From NCBI GenBank assembly GCA_023460615.1, contig JAEWPL010000100.1:1-5152 (forward strand): 5,152 nt of DNA. Direction: 5' to 3'. The notes under the pieces are model-generated. The model worked only from the letters and a program-made list of their open reading frames with translations, ran no database searches and was not told the DNA's origin. This document shows positions 1 through 4,635 of the stretch, piece after piece (positions within the stretch are counted from its first letter, which is position 1; the number at the start of each line of letters is the position of its first letter). The DNA is from Pseudomonadota bacterium (GTDB lineage: Bacteria > Pseudomonadota > Gammaproteobacteria > Enterobacterales > Succinivibrionaceae). The position numbers and the translations under genes are program-made.

Positions 1-815
1 TGGCTTTAGAAGAAGATTTAGGTGGTGTTTTAGATCCTAAATTAGATGTAACCTCACAGCTAATTGATGCAGATGAGGAAGATGAAGCAACAGTTATTAC
101 TCGTGAAGCTGGTGTTTTTTGCGGAAAAGCATGGGTTGAAGAAGTTTACAAACAACTAGGTAACAAAGTTACCTTACAGTGGTTTGTAAAAGACGGTGAT
201 GCTATTGAGCCAGGTGAGCAACTATTCCATATCAAAGGAAACTCTCGCACTATGCTTACAGCAGAGCGCACCACCTTAAACTTCGTGCAAACTCTATCAG
301 GTGTTGCAACCGAAGTTTCTAAATATGTAAAAGCAATGGAAGGCACTAATTGCAAACTATTAGACACCAGAAAAACCTTACCTTGCTTACGTACTGCATT
401 AAAGTATGCAGTAACTTGCGGTGGTGGTAAAAACCATCGTATTGGTCTTTTTGATATGTTCTTAATCAAAGAGAATCACATCATGGCTTGTGGTGGTATT
501 GCTAAAGCTATTGAAAGAGCAAGAGCAAATCACCCTGAATTAAAAGTTGAAGTAGAAGTTGAGAATCTTGATGAATTACAGCAAGCTCTAGATGCTAAAG
601 CAGACATCATCATGCTAGACAACTTTGAGTACGATATGATGATCCATGCTGTAAAGCAAACCGATCACAAAGCTCAACTTGAGATTTCTGGCAATGTAAA
701 CATTGATACTATTGGTCGTTTTGCACAAACTGGTGTGGACTTCATTTCAGTAGGTGCCCTAACTAAGAACGTTAGAGCTTTAGACTTATCAATGAGATTT
801 GTTAAGAAAGCTTAA
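1..815 (+). CDS. nadC: Quinolinate phosphoribosyltransferase (nicotinate-nucleotide pyrophosphorylase, carboxylating), 5' end missing
   Basis: This cytosolic enzyme joins quinolinate to PRPP, releasing CO2 and pyrophosphate to give nicotinate mononucleotide, the entry step from the de novo pathway into NAD synthesis. The frame is open from base 3, so the gene begins before the window; about 270 residues are present against roughly 297 in E. coli, leaving about 25 N-terminal residues outside. Family motifs appear in order: EEDLGG near the visible start, ITREAGVFCG, TAERTTLNFVQTLSG, LLDTRKT (DTRKT at 363-377), ALKYAVTCGGGKNHR, LIKENH, VEVEVENLDE, DIIMLDNFE, ISGNV and VDFISVGALT. The basic residues of DTRKT, HR and LIKENH line the phosphate and carboxylate site in this family. 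One oddity is Cys (codon 384-386) where the family normally has Gly in the TLPGLR motif. The internal ATG at 252 is not the start, because conserved sequence continues upstream of it. A strong hairpin follows the stop codon. Confidence 0.97.
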   Translation, partial: ALEEDLGGVLDPKLDVTSQLIDADEEDEATVITREAGVFCGKAWVEEVYKQLGNKVTLQWFVKDGDAIEPGEQLFHIKGNSRTMLTAERTTLNFVQTLSGVATEVSKYVKAMEGTNCKLLDTRKTLPCLRTALKYAVTCGGGKNHRIGLFDMFLIKENHIMACGGIAKAIERARANHPELKVEVEVENLDELQQALDAKADIIMLDNFEYDMMIHAVKQTDHKAQLEISGNVNIDTIGRFAQTGVDFISVGALTKNVRALDLSMRFVKKA

Positions 816-825
816 TTACTTAAAC

Positions 826-851
826 ACAAGGTAGCAATTCTGCTACCTTGT
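826..851 (+). terminator. Perfect hairpin after nadC, possible terminator
   Basis: An 11-bp perfect stem, ACAAGGTAGCA (826-836) and TGCTACCTTGT (841-851), closes an ATTC loop 10 bases after the nadC stop codon. The stem is strong for this AT-rich region, and its place directly after the gene suggests a transcript end. However, the plus strand continues with AAATATTC rather than a run of T, so it is not a textbook intrinsic terminator. It may instead stabilise the 3' end of the nadC mRNA, or act together with Rho. Confidence 0.5.
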
Positions 852-861
852 AAATATTCAG

Positions 862-889
862 TTCAAATCATCAAATAATCTCTTATCAT
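862..889 (+). promoter_or_regulatory. Weak candidate sigma-70 promoter for the antitoxin-like gene
   Basis: A -10-like TATCAT (884-889) lies 16 bases after a -35-like TTCAAA (862-867); five and four of six bases respectively match consensus. It sits between the nadC hairpin and the small gene starting at 923, giving a leader of roughly 27 bases. The match is modest and such sequences occur by chance in AT-rich DNA. Confidence 0.28.
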
Positions 890-922
890 TGAAGTTTTTC
901 AATTGTGAATGGAGCATGCATT

Positions 923-1153
923 ATGACAACATTGCAATTGCAAGCCTATGAACTCATTTCTAAATTAACAGATGCTCAATTGCACTTGATTATAGATCTT
1001 ATGAAAGATCTTACTTCAACAGGAGAGAGTCTAAATAATCTTAAAAATATAAGAAGAAAGCTTGGAATGTTCAAAGGAGAAAAATTCCTCGCTGACAATT
1101 ATCATCTTGATGATGACAATAAAGAAATAGAAAAATTGTTTAGTGCAGATTGA
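923..1153 (+). CDS. Small antitoxin-like protein (76 aa), no adjacent toxin gene
   Basis: I do not recognise this gene with certainty. The N-terminal half (residues about 1-30, ending LHLIIDLMKDL) is a hydrophobic-patterned helix like the 'AYxLIxKLTDxQLxxIIxLM' opening of many small type II antitoxin-like proteins. After a polar linker, residues about 48-76 (RRKLGMFKGEKF, then acidic DDDNKEIEKLF) resemble the C-terminal tails of such antitoxins, which wrap the toxin; the 'G-x-F/A-K-G-K-F' and 'DN-x-EI-x-x-LF' patterns are typical. The start at ATG 923 is preferred over the in-frame GTG at 905 because a GGAG ribosome binding site lies at 911-914, 8 bases upstream. No toxin gene follows: the next gene is convergent and the stops are 27 bases apart. 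It could therefore be an orphan or degraded antitoxin, or a solitary helical protein of other function. Confidence 0.6.
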   Translation: MTTLQLQAYELISKLTDAQLHLIIDLMKDLTSTGESLNNLKNIRRKLGMFKGEKFLADNYHLDDDNKEIEKLFSAD

Positions 1154-1180
1154 TTAGACTTCTTTAGATCTCGTATTTCA

Positions 1181-1363
1181 TTAGCTATCTTCAACAAAGC
1201 CTTTGTCTAGCTTTTCTAAATGCTTTAATGCTCTTTTGTATTGCTTAAAGCTATTTACAGCTTCTTTAGGTGCTTTAGCTGTAAGCTTGTAATCAACACC
1301 GTCTTTGGTTTTTACTTTGATATACCAAGTCTCGTTGGTTAAAAAGTATGGCATAGCAATCAT
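1181..1363 (-). CDS. Small basic protein of unknown function (60 aa)
   Basis: I cannot assign a function. The predicted fold is two beta strands (about residues 12-30, WYIKVKTKDG then VDYKLTAKA) followed by an amphipathic, lysine-rich helix (PKEAVNSFKQYKRALKHLEKL). There is no signal peptide, membrane segment or cysteine. The strand-strand-helix pattern with aromatic/basic strands and a 'KEA' helix start superficially recalls arm-type DNA-binding domains at the N-terminus of tyrosine recombinases, but the protein is free-standing and no integrase is present. The start is set at the ATG ending at 1363 because AGAGG (1369-1373 on the complement) sits 5 bases before it; an upstream GTG at 1369 would overlap that site. 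The gene begins 49 bases after the alr stop on the same strand, so it may be the distal member of the dnaB-alr transcript. Confidence 0.6.
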   Translation of the reverse strand: MIAMPYFLTNETWYIKVKTKDGVDYKLTAKAPKEAVNSFKQYKRALKHLEKLDKGFVEDS

Positions 1364-1412
1364 AAACACCTCTTTTAAGTTAAAACAACCGGTGTTGAAT
1401 CAGAGCTAGAGC

Positions 1413-2495
1413 TTAACTAAATTCAAAATCCACTCTTGGCATTACCTTGCAAACTAGTTCATAAGGGATGGTGTTGCAAAGTTTAGCTATCTTCTCAACT
1501 GGAAGACCTTTACCCCAAAGGATCACCTCATCACCTAGTTTATCTTTTGAGTTTTCACCTAAATCAACAAACATCATATCCATGCAAACATGACCTGCAG
1601 TTGGAACGATTCTGCCATTTACTAAAACAGGAGTGCCATTAGGTGCGCAACGAGGATAACCGTCAGCATAACCGCAGGAGATCACACCTATAGTAGTGTC
1701 TTTATCTGCCACAAAATAAGCTCCATAGCCTATCTTGTCGCCCTTTTTAACTTTATGTAAAGCTAGGATATGACACTTTAAAGTCATCACAGGCTTTAAG
1801 TTTAAGTCTTCCCCGGTCTTATCATCATATGGGGAAATACCATAAAGGATAATGCCTGGGCGTACCCACTTAGTGTGAGACTCTGGCCAAGAGATGATAC
1901 CTGCTGAGTTAGTTAAGCATAAATCGCCTGTAAAGTGTTTAGAAATCTTTTTAAAGAAAGCAATTTGCTCTTGATTGTATGCTGTTTCAGATGGAGTATC
2001 AGCAACAGACAAGTGTGACAATAAACCAATTGGTTGAACCACATTCTTGCACTTTTCAAGTCTAGCTTTTAACTTAAGAATTTGCTCCTCATCATGAGAG
2101 CCTAAGCGGTGCATACCTACATCAACTTGTAACCATACATGAATTGGCTTTTTGATATTAGCTTTTTCAATGGCTTCAATTTGCTCTAATTCATGGACAG
2201 CTGTGTATAGATCATAACGGGAGATGTAAGCTACATCTTCCTCATTATAAAAACCTTCAAGTAGAAAAATAGGTTTTGTAATACCGTCTTTTCTAAGCTC
2301 CATAGCTTCGCTAATTCTTGCAACTGCAAAGCCTTGTACATAGTCTTTTAAAGTATTAGTTACGGCATAAGCACCATGACCATAAGCATTAGCTTTAACT
2401 ACAGCAATAATGTTAGATTGAGGTACTAATGACTTAATTTGTTTGATGTTATGAATTAAAGCATTTTTATCAATGCAGGCAGTTATAAATTGCAT
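1413..2495 (-). CDS. alr: Alanine racemase, PLP-dependent (360 aa)
   Basis: The enzyme interconverts L- and D-alanine in the cytosol, supplying D-Ala for peptidoglycan. The length matches the E. coli enzymes. The PLP lysine is Lys34 in AVVKANAYGHG; the opposite catalytic base is Tyr257 in IGYGAY; the dimer and PLP motifs MHRLG (Arg130), LTNSAGI, WVRPGIILYG (Arg212) and HVCMDMMFVDLG are all present, as is SCGYADGYPR. No signal peptide is visible, which argues against the periplasmic broad-specificity racemases. Residue 123 is Gln (WLQVDVGMHRLG), where most Alr proteins have the lysine that becomes carboxylated. The ATG lies 9 bases after the dnaB stop, and its ribosome binding site AAGGA overlaps that stop codon with a 6-base spacer, so the two genes are almost certainly cotranscribed and probably translationally coupled. 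dnaB-alr is a known gammaproteobacterial pairing. Confidence 0.97.
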   Translation of the reverse strand: MQFITACIDKNALIHNIKQIKSLVPQSNIIAVVKANAYGHGAYAVTNTLKDYVQGFAVARISEAMELRKDGITKPIFLLEGFYNEEDVAYISRYDLYTAVHELEQIEAIEKANIKKPIHVWLQVDVGMHRLGSHDEEQILKLKARLEKCKNVVQPIGLLSHLSVADTPSETAYNQEQIAFFKKISKHFTGDLCLTNSAGIISWPESHTKWVRPGIILYGISPYDDKTGEDLNLKPVMTLKCHILALHKVKKGDKIGYGAYFVADKDTTIGVISCGYADGYPRCAPNGTPVLVNGRIVPTAGHVCMDMMFVDLGENSKDKLGDEVILWGKGLPVEKIAKLCNTIPYELVCKVMPRVDFEFS

Positions 2496-2504
2496 TTAAA
2501 ATCC

Positions 2505-3953
2505 TTAAACGTATGCAGTCTCAGCCATCATTGGAACCTCATCCATCATTGGAGTTGGATTCTCTTTATCATAGAAGGTGGTGTACTCACCTTGGAACTG
2601 TAATTCAATATCCGCTGTAGCACCAGCTCTGTTCTTACTTACAATTAAGATTGCTTTACCGTCAGCTTCACTCTTTTTCTTATAAGAGTCTTCACGGTGA
2701 ATGAACATAATCATGTCAGCATCTTGCTCAAGAGAGCCTGATTCACGCAAGTCTGAGTTTAATGGGCGGTGATCTTTACGACCTTCAACCTCACGGTTTA
2801 GCTGTGCTAAAGCTAGGATTGGTACATTTAACTCTTTAGACAATTGCTTTAAAGAACGAGAGATTTCACCAACTTCCTGACTTCTATTGTCAAGCTTAGT
2901 CTGTGACTTCATAAGCTGAATATAGTCGACCATGATGCAGGATAAGCCACCGTTTTCTGAGGCAATTTTTCTTGCTCGTGATCTTAATTCTAGTGGGGTT
3001 AGCGCAATATCTGAAGTATCGTCAATATACAACTTAACGCGCTCATTGCCCTTGTCATCTTTATCAGTTAATAACTGAATTTTACGAATAATGTTATTCC
3101 ACTGATCAGGAGATACTTTACCTGAGACTAAATCTTTACTTGATACACGACCTAGACTTGATAACATACGCATGGCAATTTCAGTTGCAGGCATTTCAAG
3201 GGAGAATACTAAAGCAGGTCGGTGCTCTTCTGTGTTCATGGCGATATTAGTTACAATATTCATCGCAAAGGAGGTTTTACCTACACCAGGACGGGCTGCA
3301 ATAATATTTAAAGTACCACCACGTAAACCTGAGGTTAACTCATCAAGCTCTGTAAAGCCTGTAGGCACACCGTGCATCTTCTTTTGAGCGACTAAATCCT
3401 CGTTAATCTTTTTGATTAAGTCTAAGGCAACTTTAGTCATTGGCTTAGGGCCTGAGTCCTCAGCGTTTCTTGACTCTGACAACTCATAGATTAAGCCTTG
3501 AGCTTCATCATAAACTTCTTCTACGCTCTTGCCTTTTGGAGCATAGCAAATTGATTCAATATATTCAGATACTTTAATAAGTTTACGACGACGGGAAGTA
3601 TCACGGATGATTTTTGCGTATTCAACAATCGCAGCGCTAGGTCCACGTTGTTCTACTAAACCTGCGATGTAACCTATACCACCAGCTTTTTCTAATAGAC
3701 CTTTTTCCTCAAGGGCGGCAGATAAAACTGTTGCGTTAAAATCCTCAGTTACAGCAGCACGATTTAGTATTTCTGTATAAATAATTCTGTTCTTATCTGA
3801 GGAGAATTCATCAGGCTCTAAAGTACCTAAATTCTCTCTTACTTTCTCAAGAAGCTTGCCATCTAAGATCAGGGCACCTAGAAAGTCGTGCTCTGCCTCA
3901 AGGCTTCTTGGCAATTCTTTATATCTATTGCTTTGCTCAACTTCTTGACTCAT
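2505..3953 (-). CDS. dnaB: Replicative DNA helicase DnaB (482 aa)
   Basis: DnaB is the hexameric ATP-driven 5'-3' helicase that unwinds DNA at the replication fork and contacts DnaG primase and the clamp loader. The N-terminal domain covers about residues 13-118 (LPRSLEAEHDFLGALILD onward), followed by a helical linker to about 185. The RecA-like motor carries Walker A ARPGVGKT (220-227, Lys226), catalytic Glu253 in FSLEM, Walker B IMVDYIQLM (Asp343), sensor Gln384 in LALAQLNR, the DLRESGSLEQDAD motif (401-413) and SKNRAG (439-444), which includes the arginine finger Arg442. Length is close to the E. coli 471. Compared with E. coli there are about nine extra residues near 296-318 (DKDDKGNER and a longer TSDIALTP) and a Met-rich tail (PMMDEVPMM). 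No intein is present. The ATG at 3953 has only a weak GAG-like ribosome binding site 8 bases upstream. It is the first gene of an operon with alr. Confidence 0.98.
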   Translation of the reverse strand: MSQEVEQSNRYKELPRSLEAEHDFLGALILDGKLLEKVRENLGTLEPDEFSSDKNRIIYTEILNRAAVTEDFNATVLSAALEEKGLLEKAGGIGYIAGLVEQRGPSAAIVEYAKIIRDTSRRRKLIKVSEYIESICYAPKGKSVEEVYDEAQGLIYELSESRNAEDSGPKPMTKVALDLIKKINEDLVAQKKMHGVPTGFTELDELTSGLRGGTLNIIAARPGVGKTSFAMNIVTNIAMNTEEHRPALVFSLEMPATEIAMRMLSSLGRVSSKDLVSGKVSPDQWNNIIRKIQLLTDKDDKGNERVKLYIDDTSDIALTPLELRSRARKIASENGGLSCIMVDYIQLMKSQTKLDNRSQEVGEISRSLKQLSKELNVPILALAQLNREVEGRKDHRPLNSDLRESGSLEQDADMIMFIHREDSYKKKSEADGKAILIVSKNRAGATADIELQFQGEYTTFYDKENPTPMMDEVPMMAETAYV

Positions 3954-3970
3954 GGTTTATTCTCGAAACT

Positions 3971-4014
3971 TAATAATCCGTTATTGTTATTCTAATAACA
4001 TTGCGATGTTATTA
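3971..4014. repeat. Array of AT-rich inverted half-sites upstream of dnaB
   Basis: Reading the plus strand, a 9-bp perfect inverted repeat has arms TAATAACAT (3993-4001) and ATGTTATTA (4006-4014) around TGCG. Its left arm also pairs with TGTTATT (3985-3991) over a 2-base gap, and AATAA (3972-3976) pairs with TTATT (3981-3985). The heptamer TGTTATT thus occurs at 3985-3991 and 4007-4013, exactly 22 bases apart (about two helical turns), with the inverted copy AATAACA between them at 3994-4000. It lies between the likely dnaB -10 box and the dnaB start, in the transcribed leader. It has no U-tract, so a terminator is unlikely; an operator or leader structure is possible, but no known binding-site consensus was recognised. 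Confidence 0.55.
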
Positions 4015-4056
4015 AGGTGACATGGCTTACAACAAACATAAGAATACTAAAAATGT

Positions 4057-4062
4057 ATTATA
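4057..4062 (-). promoter_or_regulatory. Candidate -10 box for the dnaB-alr operon
   Basis: The complement reads TATAAT, a perfect -10, in the only spacer between tRNA-Arg and dnaB. At 16-18 bases upstream there is no good -35 (AAATCA at 17), so the promoter would need an activator or rely on the -10 alone. Transcription would begin near 4050 and give a leader of roughly 97 bases that includes the inverted-repeat array. The rest of the spacer (4063-4114) holds only GAT/GTTGAT-type low-complexity sequence, with no clear terminator for the tRNA transcript. Confidence 0.42.
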
Positions 4063-4114
4063 GTAGACTTTGATGATGTTGATTTTGTTGATGATTTATC
4101 AGTGTGATTAGGAG

Positions 4115-4191
4115 TGGCGCACTTGAAGGGATTCGAACCCCTGACCGATCGGTTCGTAGCCGATTACTCTATCCAGCTGAGCTACAAGTGC
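4115..4191 (-). tRNA. tRNA-Arg (anticodon ACG)
   Basis: A full 77-nt cloverleaf can be folded: acceptor GCACTTG/CAAGTGC, D-arm GCTC-AGCTGGATA-GAGT, anticodon stem ATCGG/CCGAT with loop CTACGAA (4153-4159; anticodon at 4155-4157), T-arm AGGGG-TTCGAAT-CCCTT with one A-T and one G-T pair, discriminator G and encoded CCA (4115-4117). The ACG anticodon is normally edited to ICG by TadA and reads CGU, CGC and CGA. The sequence is close to the E. coli argV group, which also lies downstream of the serine tRNA after csrA. A single copy is seen here. Confidence 0.98.
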
Positions 4192-4216
4192 ATCCGATTT
4201 GTAAATTTGTCGCAAA

Positions 4217-4244
4217 ATTATATCACCATAAATTTAAATGTAAA
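4217..4244 (-). promoter_or_regulatory. Strong sigma-70 promoter for tRNA-Arg, with extended -10
   Basis: On the minus strand, TTTACA (4239-4244; five of six consensus bases) is followed after 16 bases by a perfect TATAAT (4217-4222), preceded by TGA, the TGn of an extended -10. Transcription would start near 4210, about 19 bases before the tRNA-Arg 5' end at 4191. This suggests that tRNA-Arg is transcribed independently of, or in addition to, read-through from tRNA-Ser. The -35 lies within the AT-rich inverted repeat at 4233-4267. Confidence 0.65.
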
Positions 4245-4267
4245 GTTTTTATTAACTTTAATTTAAA
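4233..4267. repeat. AT-rich inverted repeat between the two tRNA genes
   Basis: Arms TTTAAAT (4233-4239) and TAAAGTT (4241-4247) pair with AACTTTA (4254-4260) and ATTTAAA (4261-4267), giving 14 base pairs with one bulged base (G4240) and a six-base TTTATT loop. In RNA from tRNA-Ser it could fold, but there is no U-tract after it, so it is at best a weak terminator or a processing spacer. It covers the -35 of the tRNA-Arg promoter. Confidence 0.5.
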
Positions 4268-4273
4268 CTTAAG

Positions 4274-4368
4274 TGGCGGATAGAGAGGGATTCGAACCCT
4301 CGATACAAGCTTTATACTCGTATGCTCCCTTAGCAGGGGAGTACCTTCAGCCTCTCGGTCATCTATCC
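4274..4368 (-). tRNA. tRNA-Ser (anticodon GCU)
   Basis: A 95-nt class II tRNA: acceptor GGATAGA/TCTATCC, short D-stem ACC/GGT around GAGAGGCTGAA, anticodon stem CTCCC/GGGAG with loop CTGCTAA (4330-4336; anticodon at 4332-4334), a long variable arm with ATAC/GTAT stem as expected for serine, T-arm GAGGG-TTCGAAT-CCCTC, discriminator G (a serine identity element) and encoded CCA (4274-4276). It reads AGC and AGU codons. It corresponds to E. coli serV, which likewise sits between csrA and the arginine tRNA genes. Confidence 0.98.
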
Positions 4369-4387
4369 GCTGAAATTAAGCGTGCAT

Positions 4388-4416
4388 AGTATCTGATTTT
4401 ATTGTAAAAAAGTCAA
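4388..4416 (-). promoter_or_regulatory. Sigma-70 promoter for tRNA-Ser
   Basis: On the minus strand, TTGACT (4411-4416; five of six) and GATACT (4388-4393; four of six) are separated by the optimal 17 bases. A start near 4381 leaves a leader of about 12 bases before the mature tRNA end at 4368. The -35 overlaps the A6/T6 inverted repeat that may end the csrA transcript. Confidence 0.6.
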
Positions 4417-4459
4417 GAACTTTTTTAATAATAACTAGGTGCAAACCTTGTTATTATTA
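4406..4459 (-). terminator. Two stacked hairpins after csrA, possible terminator
   Basis: Directly after the csrA stop the minus strand holds two inverted repeats. The first (4426-4459) has 10-bp arms TAATAATAAC/GTTATTATTA, a single mismatch, then a 4-bp ACCT/AGGT extension and a four-base loop. The second (4406-4426) pairs AAAAAAGT with ACTTTTTT around a five-base loop and ends in six T residues on the minus strand, which could act as the U-tract. Together they may end the alaS-csrA transcript, although the order (strong hairpin, A-rich spacer, weak A/U hairpin) is not canonical. Confidence 0.45.
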
Positions 4460-4463
4460 CGTT

Positions 4464-4631
4464 TTAGGCTTTTTTATCAGATTTTAAAGGGGTTGGTAAT
4501 CTCTTAATTTCCACATCCTTAGGAGCTTCAATGCCAAGTCTTACCTTACCACCTTTAACTTCTAAAACACTGATAGTAATACCACTGCCAAGTTGAATTT
4601 TGTCACCTTTCTTTTGTGATATTACTAACAT
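4464..4631 (-). CDS. csrA: Carbon storage regulator CsrA, divergent (55 aa)
   Basis: CsrA is a small dimeric RNA-binding protein that binds GGA motifs in mRNA leaders and so represses translation or changes mRNA stability. The product starts MLVISQKKGDKIQLG and contains VLEVKGGKVRLGIEAPKDVEIKR; it aligns without gaps to residues 1-44 of E. coli CsrA (61 aa), including the VKG turn, VRxG, APK and RNA-contact Arg44. It is divergent: Arg6 of the family is Gln, Arg7 is Lys, and the segment after Arg44 is LPTPLKSDKKA in place of the REEIYQRI helix, with two prolines and a shorter tail. The ATG lies only 4 bases after the alaS stop; a GAGAAG ribosome binding site lies inside the alaS end, 10 bases upstream. 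Synteny with alaS and tRNA-Ser supports orthology with csrA. Whether its RNA binding is intact cannot be told from sequence. Confidence 0.93.
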   Translation of the reverse strand: MLVISQKKGDKIQLGSGITISVLEVKGGKVRLGIEAPKDVEIKRLPTPLKSDKKA

Positions 4632-4635
4632 CTTT

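Noticed and set aside
146..469. A 107-residue open frame on the minus strand
   Set aside because: It lies wholly antisense to the well-conserved nadC frame and its translation shows no recognisable motif; it is a shadow.
905..922. GTG start giving a 6-residue longer antitoxin-like protein
   Set aside because: The GGAG ribosome binding site at 911-914 would lie inside that extension and is well placed for the ATG at 923.
1364..1412. Intrinsic terminator after alr
   Set aside because: The best fold on the minus strand is a 4-bp AACA/TGTT stem around five bases with only a short T-run after it; too weak to call.
3172..3387. A 71-residue open frame on the plus strand
   Set aside because: It is antisense to the Walker A region of dnaB, whose frame is clearly real; no family features are seen.
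3971..4014. CRISPR or origin-type repeat array before dnaB
   Set aside because: The repeats are 5-9 bases, have no regular spacers, and do not match the DnaA box TTATNCACA; an operator or leader structure fits better.
4063..4100. GAT/GTTGAT tandem repeats after tRNA-Arg
   Set aside because: Short imperfect low-complexity sequence with no consistent unit, pairing or known function.
4115..4191. Integration (att) site at the tRNA-Arg 3' end
   Set aside because: No second copy of the tRNA 3' sequence and no integrase or phage gene is present in the window.
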